Source: Kappaphycus alvarezii
Taxonomy: Eukaryota > Rhodophyta > Florideophyceae > Gigartinales > Solieriaceae
Direction: 5' to 3'
DNA length: 64,000 nucleotides
Assembly (NCBI GenBank): GCA_002205965.3
Contig: NADL03000758.1
Span: forward strand, 1,054,001 to 1,118,000
Made by a program: the position numbers and the translations under genes. The first letter of the stretch is position 1, and each line of letters opens with the position of its first letter. Below the pieces are notes generated by a model that worked only from the letters and a program-made list of their open reading frames with translations, did no database searches and was not told the DNA's origin. Shown in pieces: positions 11,950 through 24,480 of the stretch.

Positions 11950-13980
11950 AACTCGCGCCATGCTGAAGCGCTTTGTGCCAACGCCCGCTATAGAAAAGCC
12001 ATGCGCTCATTACACAACCGACCCACAACGGACATCAATGATCCGCGCACTCTGCAAGCGCTCCAAGAACTTCATGGTTAAGGGGGGGGGGTGAGACCCC
12101 TCCCCTTCGCCCCTCCCTGACTCCAGGTTGCCCCCGCGCCTCGCCTCACCGAGGCCACCGTCGCGCATGTAGCTCTGCGGGTCTCACGCGACCTTGTTGC
12201 AGGACCTGACCGTCCTCCCCCACGCGGATTTCACTTCCTCGTTAACATTTCAGTTAGCCCGGAAGCAGGTGTCATAGGGATCTCGGGATTCACCAAGCTC
12301 GCCAACCGCATGGCTTCTTGCGATTTCCTCGATTTGGTACTTCCTCTCATCGCTGCTGCCCCCTCGTTCCCTCCAACATGGACAACATTCGGCCTTAGCC
12401 GTCGGCTCAGTGTTCATTCGCATCGCCCGAAAAGCTTCCGGACGACGCCATCGACGGTACGCGGGACTTCTTTGTGACCCGTTGAAACTGGCGAACAGCG
12501 TCACGTCCGACATGGATGCCATTGTCCATGATACGCGCGCTCCCTCCTCCAAACCATCTCTAACGTTGCAGGCGCTCTGTTCGGTGCGCGCAATGGATTC
12601 AACTGTGAGAGCCGCCAGTCCATGCTCAACCCTGCCCGCCCGGCGCCGACCCTGGCCTGTTTCATCAACATGATTTATGGGCGTTCACAATTACCCCTGT
12701 TAGTCCCCAATTGGCAACACACCTGGGTCCATGGTGCTCAGTGTTCCCGACAGGGGGACCAAGACAGTATGATGCTCTTGCCCCTTACGAGCTACCCCGT
12801 CTCGACCGGACCTCGTACGCAACAAAAAACCTCCTCAATCAGTGGTCTGCTGGTAACAGCCCCTCACCGGGACACTTGATAATCTTCGAACTGCGCTTCG
12901 GTTGATACAGGGGAAATGTTTGGTCGGTTTACATTTGAAAGATATTTTCGCCTGATGGATTGGCCTAACGAAGAGGAACTCATCCACCACTACCAAATCA
13001 CCAGCAAGGTGAAGTATAGACCCTGTACAGACGAATCTATGTCTATCCCCGTGCTCGTAATAAGCTCACCCGCGCGCCCATTTGACGCCTGCCATAGACG
13101 CCTTCGGGGTGTTGATACAGGAGATACAGGACAAAGGCCCTTTCGTTGAGCTGCACATCAGCCTGCGCAAAACCCCTGTTTACTGGCCTGCCAACTCCTC
13201 CAAGCTCGCTCTTCCTTCCCTCGTGGAATCCCCGCGACTATTGCACCGACCATGGCCTTCGACTTCTGGTAGCGCCGCTTGGTGATCAGCATTTCACCGT
13301 TACCTTTCCCAATCCAAACTCGAGGCTAGTCGGGGCACCCCTCGACTGATGCACAGTGTCCGGAACCTTCGTACACGCTTTCAAAAGCACTGGCTGCGCG
13401 CCTCCGTCTGCCGCATGACTCACACCTTTCGCCTCTCAGACCTGCAACTGTCTCATCCTGCTGCCCGTCAATTCGTCGACTCCAAAGGACCTCTTAGAAG
13501 CCCTTACTGGCGTTACCCTCACGTACCACGCCTGAATTCAAGCATTCTACCCAGTCCGTCCGGGCAGTCAAGATTCTCCCGCATTCACCCATCCCTCCAT
13601 GTCACTGTCGCCGCCAGTGTCATCGACGCGGCCCTCTCCCTGCACGAGCTGCTCTACACTCCGCGCCTCGCATCTCAAGACTGCTTGGACGGCCACACCT
13701 TGCGACCAAGTTTCTTTTCTCGCCCAATCTGAACCCCTTATCCGTTGCTTCCCCGACACTGTGCCTGGCAACGCTTCTTCTCCAGACCTCAGCCTCTACG
13801 CACCGCTTGGTATTTCAGCCAATAATGCATTCACCGTCCTAAACAGGGTCAGCAGAACGCCACAGACGTTTGCCTCCGCATCCACAGTTTCGATTTTCAA
13901 AAAGGGCAGGGTGCATCTGGCCTTACTGCCCATCCCACAGACGCCACCGCTGCACTCGCCCCTCAATGGAAGATGATGCT
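11950..13980 (+). mobile_element. Decayed non-LTR-like reverse transcriptase relic
   Basis: Short plus-strand blocks in shifting frames match the reverse-transcriptase polyproteins common in algal and invertebrate genomes. ARYRKAMRSLHNRPTTDIND with TLQALQELH (11950-12081) is the usual pre-RT linker. LRVSRDLVAGPD (about 12174-12210) is the AGPDG-type RT start, followed by GFTKLANRMASCDFLDLVLP. ALFGARNGFN (near 12590) and GAQCSRQGDQDS (about 12735-12770) correspond to the QGDPL box. I could not find a convincing YxDD box or an endonuclease. The remainder to about 13980 is C-rich with open but unassignable frames. The element appears dead or badly frame-broken. A related C-terminal fragment seems to lie at 56.4-57.3 kb. 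Confidence 0.55.
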
Positions 13981-14138
13981 GCAAAAGCACGTTGGCCTTC
14001 TGGTTTACCCGCACCCCCGCTACTTGTCACTACTACCGTCAGCAGATAGATATAAGCAGAGACCGTGCGACCGATCACTGCCCTCTGGTTTCGGCCAACC
14101 CTACTGGCATGATTCTGCCCACAACGCTGTTGCCTTGA

Positions 14139-14480
14139 AAGTCCTTCGCGCTGCCGACCTTAACTATAGAAACCATACAGGTCAAACAATTCTCAAAACG
14201 GAAACCAGGGCAACTTGTCTGGCTGCAAACGCGAGCGACCCGCAATTACCGGTTTGACCGAGGTGTACACAGGCCTTTTTGTTACGATTGCGGTGGATGT
14301 GGCCATTTCCGTGGTAATGATGCGTGCAGGTTTCCAAGTGTTTTGACGAAGAACACGAAGGCTCGTGCAGCTGCTACAAATTCAAACTCCGAGGCAAATG
14401 AGCGTAGACAAGGTGATTCGGTTTTCGGGTTACGTCGCCTAGTCCGGAACTTCTTCCAACATTGTCATAGGTCAACCTGA
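14139..14480 (+). CDS. Unidentified ORF with Cys/His cluster (possible zinc knuckle)
   Basis: A frame open for 113 codons without an ATG (TGA at 14478-14480). It contains KRKPGQLVWLQTR, then FCYDCGGCGHFRGNDAC, a C-x2-C-x2-C-x-H-x5-C cluster reminiscent of, but not identical to, retroviral zinc knuckles. Its position right after the reverse-transcriptase relic suggests a retroelement remnant. I cannot name a family. Confidence 0.35.
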   Translation, partial: KSFALPTLTIETIQVKQFSKRKPGQLVWLQTRATRNYRFDRGVHRPFCYDCGGCGHFRGNDACRFPSVLTKNTKARAAATNSNSEANERRQGDSVFGLRRLVRNFFQHCHRST

Positions 14481-15133
14481 CAAAAGTCCTTTTATTAACC
14501 AATGATTTCCTCGCTACATTGGCGGATCCAATGCAGCTTCTGCTTTTTTTAAATGCGTCGAGGATCGAAAGCATTCTCCGTGAATTCGACAGCAAACCCT
14601 TTTTGCATGAATATGGGCTCGATTGCAGTGACGCTGAGCTGAAAATTGGAATTTTGGACTCTTCATGTGAATTGAATTACTATCACCCCCGGGGATGACA
14701 TCCAGTACTTGTGTTGGGTAACCACGTTTTACCCAAATCGTACTAGCTTGAACCCTAAATAGATCCTTGCTGAAATCTGATCCCTGTACCCATCAGTCCG
14801 CATCCTCGCTCCGAAGTCCATTGGTAATCCCACATTCATTCCGTTCTCCAATACGAGTCAAGGGTCATCATCTCATTGCTAAACTGGCTATCTGTCATGT
14901 TTATTCATGTTAGAGGAGGCGGGGATACCTTCCACGTCCTCAACTGGAGCAGTAGCAAGAAAAAAAAATCAGTTTTTCTCTGATCGGAGCACAGAATTTA
15001 GCTGCCGCTAACACCGCAGATGGTGCATTCTTGTTCGCAGATCGACTCGAGGCCGTTTAAAAGAATTCTGTGAAAATTCTTTTAGTCCTCATAATTGACT
15101 CGAACATATTGCTTTAGAATATAAGAGCGCTTC

Positions 15134-15373
15134 ATGAAAGTACTGCATAACGACAGCGTTCAGCTATCTCTCGCCTCCATACCTCCTTATGTAGTGCAAT
15201 GCGCTGTGCGCAAGTGTTATTTTCGAGATTTGGGATTCCGTCGCACAAAGAGAAAACCAACTCACACAGACAAAGATTTTCAGGCTATTCGCTTTCCCTC
15301 TTTCTCTTTACTGCGATGTAGTAGTAAAGCTTGCCGATGCCGAGGAGAAGTTAGGTTAGTAGAGCGGGAGTGA
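15134..15373 (+). CDS. Hypothetical 79-codon ORF, first copy
   Basis: Starts MKVLHNDSVQLSLASIPPYV and ends RCRGEVRLVERE, Arg- and Ser-rich with several Cys. It is identical to the ORF at 16668-16907 in the other tandem copy, but since the whole unit is duplicated this is not evidence of coding. No family recognised. Confidence 0.2.
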   Translation: MKVLHNDSVQLSLASIPPYVVQCAVRKCYFRDLGFRRTKRKPTHTDKDFQAIRFPSFSLLRCSSKACRCRGEVRLVERE

Positions 15374-16667
15374 TTTCTTGAATTGAGCTGTAATTGTCCC
15401 CCAGTTTGCAAAGCTGGACCGTTTAATGATGGAAAATTGAGAGTATTCGTACAAAAAGAACCGAGAAAACAAAGGGCGCAACAACGAGCAACAAGAAATT
15501 TAGAGGCGAGTCAGCAGCGCTGAGTATCTCCCTTGGAGATAAGGGTGTATTTTCCAAGGACAACCTTGAAGTTCCTATATTTGAATGTAGACGCGGGAAT
15601 CCAGGGCAAAGAGGCCGATTGAATATAACAGACTGAAAATAATAGGGGTAGTGTAATATGGAATAGGGAGGGGAAAAGGGGGGTACTCGGGCAAATGAAT
15701 GTAGCTATAGCTGCAGTTGCAGTTAGCAAGGAGTCGCAAAGGCTAGAATTTTGGGTCAGTTTCAGGGCCAGTAGAGGGGTGGCTGTTTATTAGGGGCCGT
15801 AGTCGCCAGGTAGGGGGAGGTAATACTTAGCTACAGTAAAGATATCTACGAAGTCGTAGTAAGTAAAGTCAGTATCATTCAAGTAATAAATATACAGCTA
15901 GAGATGAATCAGAACAAAAATTGGCTCAATACGTGCTGTCAACTGAGAAAATGCCAGTTCAAAGCCGATGGTGACCCACTTGGGTGATTTTACAGCACCA
16001 TGAGCAATAATGGGCTTACAATCTAGAGAAATACCCTTAATTTACAGCACAGTACTGTACATGCTGTTAGCAGTTGGCGGATATGTCCAAAATTAGATTA
16101 AGAGAAGACCAAAAAATCAGTTCTGCTAGTGGCAGCAAATTAAGACTGCCAATTGCACTATAATTGCAGTGACGCTGAGCTGAAAATTGGAATTTTGGAC
16201 TCTTCATGTGAATTGAATTACTATCACCGGGGATGACATCCAGTACTTGTGTTGGGTAACCACGTTTTACCCAAATCGTACTAGCTTGAACCCTAAATAG
16301 ATCCTTGCTGAAATCTGATCCCTGTACCCATCAGTCCGCATCCTCGCTCCGAAGTCCATTGGTAATCCCACATTCATTCCGTTCTCCAATACGAGTCAAG
16401 GGTCCATCTCATTGCTAAACTGGCTATCTGTCATGTTTATTCATGTTAGAGGAGGCGGGGATACCTTCCACGTCCTCAACTGGAGCAGTAGCAAGAAAAA
16501 AATCAGTTTTTCTCTGATCGGAGCACAGAATTTAGCTGCCGCTAACACCGCAGATGGTGCATTCTTGTTCGCAGATCGACTCGAGGCCGTTTAAAAGAAT
16601 TCTGTGAAAATTCTTTTAGTCCTCATAATTGACTCGAACATATTGCTTTAGAATATAAGAGCGCTTC

Positions 16668-16907
16668 ATGAAAGTACTGCATAACGACAGCGTTCAGCTA
16701 TCTCTCGCCTCCATACCTCCTTATGTAGTGCAATGCGCTGTGCGCAAGTGTTATTTTCGAGATTTGGGATTCCGTCGCACAAAGAGAAAACCAACTCACA
16801 CAGACAAAGATTTTCAGGCTATTCGCTTTCCCTCTTTCTCTTTACTGCGATGTAGTAGTAAAGCTTGCCGATGCCGAGGAGAAGTTAGGTTAGTAGAGCG
16901 GGAGTGA
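16668..16907 (+). CDS. Hypothetical 79-codon ORF, second copy
   Basis: Same translation as 15134-15373. It lies within the second tandem unit. No recognisable domain, and coding status is doubtful. Confidence 0.2.
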   Translation: MKVLHNDSVQLSLASIPPYVVQCAVRKCYFRDLGFRRTKRKPTHTDKDFQAIRFPSFSLLRCSSKACRCRGEVRLVERE

Positions 16908-19900
16908 TTTCTTGAATTGAGCTGTAATTGTCCCCCAGTTTGCAAAGCTGGACCGTTTAATGATGGAAAATTGAGAGTATTCGTACAAAAAGAACCGAGA
17001 AAACAAAGGGCGCAACAACGAGCAACAAGAAATTTAGAGGCGAGTCAGCAGCGCTGAGTATCTCCCTTGGAGATAAGGGTGTATTTCCAAGGACAACCTT
17101 GAAGTTCCTATATTTGAATGTAGACGCGGGAATCCAGGGCAAAGAGGCCGATTGAATAAACAGACTGAAAATAATAGGGGTAGTGTAATATGGAATAGGG
17201 AGGGGAAAAGGGGGGTACTCGGGCAAATGAATGTAGCTATAGCTGCAGTTGCAGTTAGCAAGGAGTCGCAAAGGCTAGAATTTTGGGTCAGTTTCAGGGC
17301 CAGTAGAGGGGTGGCTGTTTATTAGGGGGCCGTAGTCGCCAGGTAGGGGGAGGTAATACTTAGCTACAGTAAAGATATCTACGAAGTCGTAGTAAGTAAA
17401 GTCAGTATCATTCAAGTAATAAATATACAAGCTAGAGATGAATCAGAACAAAAATTGGCTCAATACGTGCTGTCAACTGAGAAAATGCCAGTTCAAAGCC
17501 GATGGTGACCCACTTGGGTGATTTAAGCACCATGAGCAATAATGGGCTTACAATCTAGAGAAATACCCTTAATTTACAGCACAGTACTGTACATGCTGTT
17601 AGCAGTTGGCGGATATGTCCAAAATTAGATTAAGAGAAGACCAAAAAATCAGTTCTGCTAGTGGCAGCAAATTAAGACTGCCAATTGCACTATAATTTCG
17701 ATTTTAGAGAGATTACCGCGACAAGCGGGTATGTAGTCAGCAGAACTTGACCTACGATCAAATGGAGCGGAATGTTGTAATGTTACGAAATCTAAACGGA
17801 GAAATTTACTCGCGCGGACTGAGAGCGGAGGTAGTCAAGCTCGCCGGGCACATCAAAGCAAAAGCAAAAGCAATCAGATAATATTATATTCTGTTTTTTG
17901 ACATTATTTTATTCCATGATTTTCCTATTTCATTCTCTTACTCGCTCTCCGAATAGCATTAGGTATTCCACTGTGAATTCTACCTTTGATATTATGTGGC
18001 TTCAATAATCGAAATTGCTTCACCTTTTTCAAATAAAACCAATTCCCAACGTAGGCGCTCAAAAGAATCAATTCCAGTCACAGAGCAAAGTTCTTGACAC
18101 TATCGATTATCAGTCGCTATCCAGCGTCAAGTTTTAGGCTCTGTTGACCCTCTCGTCAAGTTTACCCTGTCCAAGCATCATGACCATGTATTTACCTTCT
18201 AAGAAGTCGTCTAAGCTTCCTTCCAGGTTATCACGCAGCTGTTTGTCCTGCTTCGTCAAGAACTACCGAGTGATATATTTCTGGAACTACTGATATGCAT
18301 TCGCAAGACTTTTCACTGAGGTAGAACACTTATGTAAAACTTACATTTAGCTTCTCCTACAAGCCCTCGCATTGCACTTCCTGAAGCTGTACGCATGAAA
18401 TCGTCACAGTCAATTACTCTTATTTTCGACTTTTCGGTTGATTAATCTAGATAAGGTTCTCATGCAGTGAATCTTCGCTACTTATTGTGATACCACTCGC
18501 TATTGTACTCCTACCTGCTTTCAAGTCAGCGGACTGTCCTTAAAAGGTGTGTAAGTCCGTAAACGGGAATTTATTCCTTCCGCGATACTTCCTGCGTGAA
18601 GCGTAGTCTCTCCCAGTCACCCATTGTTCTAAATAAACCAAACTGTACATCAAACTATCTACTTAGTGCATATGCCATCCTTCAAGTTACTGTCTGAATT
18701 ATTTTGCTAGGGGAGGTCCAACTGGATACGGTTCTCTACTTCAAACAGCTTCTGTTTTAGTTTTTTGCAGCCATTAGATGAATAAATCTATTTAATAAAT
18801 GAAATTACTCATGGCAAAAGTCCGCCTTATCAATCAGTATTCGTAACCCATCAACACAATCATCAACTAGCAGTTTTTTCACTTTCAACCACGCGAAATT
18901 CCAGAAAAGAACTCACTAACTCTCCCTTTGTAAAGAAAATATTTCGCCCCTACGAGCTACGCCGCAATTGACCTGGCATCGAAAGTTTGTTGGTTTCAGG
19001 ATGCACAGGTGGCACGCGCTCGGAGATTGCAAATATGGAGCAGAAAAGTTTTGCAGTGGCATTGTCTGTACTGATGGTAGTGGTAGAGAGTTAGAAGTGA
19101 CCTTGAGGATAGAGAAGAAGTCAGAGAAGTTGGGTGCGGAGGAAGTATTTGCCATACGAGATGGTAATTGGAAGAGGAAAGATAATGGTTACAATAATTC
19201 AATGTACGGAGAGTAAGGAGTAACTATATGGAAGGGAAAAAATGGTTTCGCTAAGCGGTTTATGTACGCGTTGATAACTCCTCGATGGACAGATCACTCT
19301 GCTCTCTCGAGAAATTTCGCACTTAGTTGGCTTTTAGAAGGAAGAAGGGGGAAGGGTTGTCCGTGATACAAATAGTTTTTTGAAATCCGAGTGCACCACT
19401 TTAGGTTGACCCACTCTCACTGAATAGAAAAAGTTAAGGCCAATGCTGGGTGTGCAGTGTGATTTAATTTAGAGTTGCATCCATCTTCAGCGAGTAACCG
19501 TTAAAATGTTTAAAGATTGTCATTTGCATGGTGGCACGGAGATCCTTTTTTTCTCCAGGCACAGGATAAAGGTAAAGAGAAAGGAAGCATCTATGACTTC
19601 AGTGGGTACAAGTTTGCTACCCGCTACTTTTTTACCTGCAATCCTCTCCGAGAGCCCCTCTTGCGACTCAGACAGGCTTCATACGCTCTCTTCACTCTTT
19701 TATGGGTTTCGTAACTCTCTCTACCGCTCGCTCACCCTAATCGGCTATTCGTCTTCAGTTTTTGCTCTTGTGCCTGCTTCCCACTATAATAGCTACTTTC
19801 ACTTCTTTACGGCCCTTTCAAATTGTTTCGTGCGTCTTATTCTCTTTGCAGTGCTTGCTTCCGCCGGTACAGATATTTCAGAAATCATTCTTTGGTATAA

Positions 19901-21800
19901 GTTCCGGAAATGTCTTCAACTGCTATAAATTGCAAGACAATTTTGGACAAAAGCGCAGGAAAAGGGTGTAGTTAGAGTCCTTTTCTGGTACAAATTAGGG
20001 AATTTGACGGCAACGCAGTTTTAACATGTTTTTTCTATAAAAGTTACAAACTGAGACCATTTCAGGCCTACTGTAGGAGGAAATTTATTTTCTGTAATTG
20101 ATGCCCCGCTATGCTTTGTCTACCATAGCTCGATGATTGTGCATTTATTTTGAAATGTAATATATTATATGCATTTTTCTCGACTCGGATAGCACGAAAT
20201 AGAAGTTAAGAAATGTTAAATAACCTCAGTCCGCTTCATTGCTAGAGCCTCCGCCATAGCCTTTCCCAATGAAAAGAGCCTTACCAACTATCGTGCTCTT
20301 GAGTACTTCATCGATAGCTATCGCGAAGAAAATAAGCCCAAAGATATTGGTTAACGAAAATTCGGTTTCGAGGCTCCTATTTTCGTCGTTACTAATCTCA
20401 AATCTATTTCCCTTTCAAATCTTTCTATTTTTTAATCCCTATACTATTAAACCATTGCCTAGCTTGCTTTAATCTTCGCTGTTCATGCTACTGATATCGA
20501 TGAAATTTAAAAACCAAACTGGCGATACTCTAAAGAATATCAAGAACTTCGGGTTGAAAATTGAGTATTTCGCCACATTCATGCTGGATTTCGACTCTAC
20601 TTTGCTACCCTTTCTATGTGATTGAGAAGAAGGTGGAGGGACTGAACCTTCAAGTATTTGGGAACTGCAAAATGGCGAAAAGGTCGCCTTTTTTTGGTGT
20701 TATGCTCCTTCCGGCTCATATCTGATTCTTCAAAAGATTCTAAATTTTATCAGTTTCTCCATATGCAGTCTTCAAAAGGATCGCAGATTTCTTATCGTCC
20801 GACAAGATTGCTGAAACTTTTATGCAAAGGCTACATCTCATTAGAGCAGAACTTAGTGGAGAAAATGCCGCTTTTCTGTGGGACCTGCTACATAATGGGT
20901 TGGAGGGCAGAGCCAACTCTTTCAAATATACGCAAGTATAAGGAAATTAGCGATAAACTCAAAACTCACAATACAGGAAATAATTATTGAAATATGATCG
21001 TGAACAGTTTAGGCAGCGCTGATACCTCCCTGAGGTTAATTAATCACAACTCTGGCAATTATATGCAGCAAGCAAGTCGTTTTTACTGTACTAAACTCCA
21101 CATAAAGCAAGTATCGGCGTTCAGTGCCGAGCTACACCAATAAAAATAATTGCTCTAGTATCTCAATATATGACTCAATTCAATAGTTTCGCTCTTTTCA
21201 CGCTGCTCGCCTTGGTGATTCCGGTAAAGCATAAAAATTTCATAAAAATTCAAGTAAATGCTCTTCCCCGGATATTTGTCACAGAATTCAACTATTTTCC
21301 GAAATAAGTATATCTAGCAGCTTGTTAACATAGTCTATAATAGTCTCAGAAGGCCAAAATGTTCATTTAGTTTTTCGATTGCGCGACCCGGAAGTTCTTC
21401 TAGGACAACTACCAAGATTTTAATGTCAAGAGGTAAAATAATTCCCGTTATGTTATTTGAATGTGACAGCTACGGCCGTAAATTTCACGCGAAGGGCCCT
21501 CCGAAAGTGTTCTACTTAAAAATTTCACGAGCCAAAACGATAATTCTGGACATTTATGTTTGGATCAGTAAAAAACTTAAACTAATGAACAAGATTGTTC
21601 CGCAATTATGTCCCAATTTCCGTTCTGGTTTTCAAAAGATCGATAAAAATCCTAAAAATGTTACTGAGTTCCAAAATAGGTACCATTTAAAAATGTAGAA
21701 TATCAACTAGCTAGGATATTTGCTGAAGAACCTTTAAGAAACATAATTGAGGTAGCATAAAACTGTCCGCATACTGAAGTCTTTACCAAAAATCATCGTC

Positions 21801-21971
21801 ATGGCCAACATGCATAATTTTTCGCTGTATATTAATGGAACGCACATGAGACCAGCATGGTGCGCTACGGACGGAGTATTTGCCGAAAATGTAGTCCGTG
21901 CTGGAAACATCACCGAAAAATTAAAAGAAGTCCGTACTAACGGTTATATACCCTATTTAATTTTTCTGTGA
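21801..21971 (+). CDS. Short ORF (56 codons), unidentified
   Basis: A clean ATG-to-TGA frame beginning MANMHNFSLYINGTHMRPAW and ending GYIPYLIFL; the frame is already open for eight codons upstream of the ATG. Residue composition is balanced despite the A+T-rich surroundings. It may be the remnant of a larger gene continuing in a shifted frame at 21967-22176. Function unknown. Confidence 0.25.
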   Translation: MANMHNFSLYINGTHMRPAWCATDGVFAENVVRAGNITEKLKEVRTNGYIPYLIFL

Positions 21972-22176
21972 ATTGAATCAGAGAGAGCTGGAACATAACT
22001 GCTCTTAATTTGTCTCCCAAACATCGGTGGGACCATGAGCGTTTCGCAACTTTCGCATGCAGTTGTTTACAAAGGGAGGATTCTTCAGTCAACATAGTTG
22101 TCGATTTCATCAAAATGGAAAAAGGTGGTGTACATAATGACACATTAGATGATCTTTCAAACACTGTAAAGCTCAC
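21967..22176 (+). pseudogene. Open fragment following 21801-21971, unidentified
   Basis: A frame of about 69 codons without a start, containing NLSPKHRWDHERFATFACSC and VVDFIKMEKGGVHNDTLDDL, ending at TAA near 22176. Together with the previous ORF it looks like two pieces of one decayed protein. No family recognised. Confidence 0.25.
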
Positions 22177-22854
22177 CGAGTTGTAAAATGAGCTACAAAC
22201 GTTCGATTTAATTCTTTCAGAGATAAAAATTCCCTTGACGCTTCAATAAAAAACTATTCGCTCTTATCTCCGTTTTCAAGCCAATTGAGTCGATCTAAGC
22301 TATACAAATCAATATTTTCATCCACCACATGACCACCGTTACGACTTTTTTGACTAGTCAGTCAGCTTTTCTCAAATTATATTCTCTCCGAATGGAAAAA
22401 TAAAGATGATTAAAGTATTTCCAAATCATTGAAAAGTAGAAAGGCGTCACTGTTACCTGAGAATATGCTTCTGATGGTGTAGGTGGGTGTGAATAAATTC
22501 TACAGACTACCGAAGGGTCGAAAGGAGATTCTAATTGCTACGTAGGTTAGACCCGAAATATTGTTTCTTGATAAAAAACTTTGCTTTTCGTAGTATCGTC
22601 TCAAAATACTTTAGTATATATATATCTTGATTCATACATATTTAGGAATTCCTTTTGTATTCGTGGAACTTTATATTGTTGATGCGACATACCAGATCTT
22701 TTTTGTATTGAAGTCATGGAAAGGGAGTCTATTACTCAGTGAATTGTTCCAAACAGCAGTATACGTCGCGGATATCGTAAGTTTGAAGATAGATGCCCGC
22801 TGGTCATTGAATAGTGGTTAGTGAGGATGGCGCGCTCTCGAAAAAGTAATTTAA

Positions 22855-23124
22855 ATGCACTTATTCAGTTTATTATGCGTGGACAATTCAAAAATACTCA
22901 ACTTACCAGCATTTATCAGTAGTGATTTATTCCATTCAAACAATCCAGATAATAATTATATGATCAAAAGAATTAGCCCAGATGAGCTTACTAAGTTGAG
23001 CGCCACGAGGATAGAAGAATATCTCATCAATTTTATTTATACAGGAGGATTTAAAGTGAATCAAACTGTTTCTGAGTATCTTTCGGCGTCGTTAACTCCC
23101 GATCATACAAGTGTGCACTGCTAG
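22855..23124 (+). CDS. Unidentified 89-codon ORF
   Basis: Begins MHLFSLLCVDNSKILNLPAF and contains RISPDELTKLSATRIEEYLI, an amphipathic stretch that reads like real protein. Neighbouring frames at 23164-23439 and 23406-23624 could be shifted continuations. I cannot assign a family. Confidence 0.25.
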   Translation: MHLFSLLCVDNSKILNLPAFISSDLFHSNNPDNNYMIKRISPDELTKLSATRIEEYLINFIYTGGFKVNQTVSEYLSASLTPDHTSVHC

Positions 23125-24006
23125 ATATCATTCTAGTTGACCAAGATCCTGTTATAAAACTCTTTGGTGATGATAAAAGTTTGGAACGGCCGTTTTATAG
23201 CCAAAGTATTTACCGTTTTTCCCGTGAGGAACCTAACAAAAGCGAAGTTAATTGCATATGTATCGAACTCAATTACATTATCGTTCTTAGGGGAGTGGTG
23301 CAAAGAGCCGCTGGGCTATTCTTTTCGCAAGATCGAAACCGAAAAGCCAAAGCTAGGCAAAAAAATTACTTCAAAATATGATATACACGCACTTATCCGA
23401 ATGGATTGGAACATTTTAGTTCTACAGGTTCAACCTTAAAAGAAAATTGTTTCTTTCTGGGACTTGGCGATTGGATTTCCGAAACCATTAAAACAAATTG
23501 TTCCAACTATGCTGTGAGATATTATCAGGAGCTTTCTGAGCTCAATTATTCGAATGAAGATATTATTATTCTCATATCGGTCCTTGAACGAACCAATACT
23601 ATTTCCACTAGAAGGGAGATATGAACCGAAGGAAGGCGAAATGATTTAACTAATCTACTGGGACCTATACAAATAATATCTCTAAAGGATATATAAATCG
23701 ATACGAATCTCTTCCCTAGTGTAACGCAATGAACCCTCGGGTCTACTGCATAGGATCGATGATCCATTTTGCGATCGAAATTGGATCACTGTAAGACGTC
23801 TAATTCTTCCTGTCCTGAAAGACAAGCGTCTACTGGACCATGGACCCATAGGGGCGTGCCACTGGCCAACAAACGCCGCTGATATTTATTGAGTGTACAG
23901 TAGCTAACTAATCGACACGTGTCATAACTTCAGAGCAGCCTAACTGCCAACTTCTTATTTATTAACGGGCAACTAGTAGCGCCCAAAGTAAGCAGCTACC
24001 AAAGGT

Positions 24007-24480
24007 TTGGCTATGAACCGCGCTCCCACACTCGCGCCCCACCTTTATCAACTCAAAGGCGGCTCACGGATTTCTGGCTATTGCCTTTTTATCCCCTTTG
24101 GTCACCGCTTTGCAGCCTCTTGGCTTGATCACCCCCGAAGCTTCGCCCCTTTTCCCCTAAAACCCCTTTTCCCCTTTCCGTTGCGCGTGTTGCGCACCTT
24201 GTTGTTTGACTTTTGGCCTTGTGGCCGTTCCCCGTCGAGGACGCGTATCAACACCCCCCAGGCTTACAGCGGTCCCCTTAGGGAAGACCGAAATCCCCTA
24301 GCAGAGCCTCGCCCGCTGCTGTACGTTCGGCTCCTGCCACTTAGCTCTTTTGCCCCCGGCTCCGCCGCTTTACCTGAGCCCTTCCGTCCGTCCCCACAGC
24401 CCTCGATTTTGGCACCACATCCTTCTACTACACACTTTCAGTGTTTTCTAGCTTATCAAGCTTCTACCACACGTCACTAA
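24007..24480 (+). CDS. 157-codon ORF in a GC-rich island, unidentified
   Basis: A sharply C-rich stretch inside A+T-rich DNA, open from ATG 24007 to TAA 24480. The product is rich in Pro, Leu, Phe and Ser and lacks domain motifs. The skewed base composition alone could keep the frame open. Candidate explanations are an inserted gene fragment or non-coding repeat. Confidence 0.25.
   Translation: MAMNRAPTLAPHLYQLKGGSRISGYCLFIPFGHRFAASWLDHPRSFAPFPLKPLFPFPLRVLRTLLFDFWPCGRSPSRTRINTPQAYSGPLREDRNPLAEPRPLLYVRLLPLSSFAPGSAALPEPFRPSPQPSILAPHPSTTHFQCFLAYQASTTRH

Larger units (their letters stand above)
14622..17694. repeat. 1.5-kb direct tandem duplication (copies 14622-16162 and 16163-17694)
   Basis: The two copies abut exactly and begin with ATTGCAGTGACGCTGAG; an ATT trinucleotide sits at the left end, the junction and the right end. 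By eye they differ only at about eight small indels, mostly in homopolymers or short repeats: a C-run near 14697, an A-run near 14971, T-, G- and A-runs, and two 2-3 base gaps. I found no plain substitution. Each copy carries the same 79-codon ORF (15134-15373 and 16668-16907) of unknown identity. The units lack TG...CA ends and an internal domain, so they are not an obvious LTR pair. A recent duplication or an assembly join of two overlapping contigs would explain them. Confidence 0.92.
17695..24000. other. A+T-rich block without recognised genes
   Basis: Composition drops to visibly A+T-rich DNA. Only short frames occur; those that read most like protein are listed separately (21801-21971, 21967-22176, 22855-23124). 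Others, at 18968-19216, 19506-19928, 20658-20990, 21423-21698, 23164-23439 and 23406-23624, have no motif I recognise. I see no tRNA, rRNA or organelle gene. Confidence 0.4.

Noticed and set aside
14622..17694. Interpretation of the tandem copies as an LTR pair
   Set aside because: The copies abut directly, have no internal domain and no TG...CA ends.
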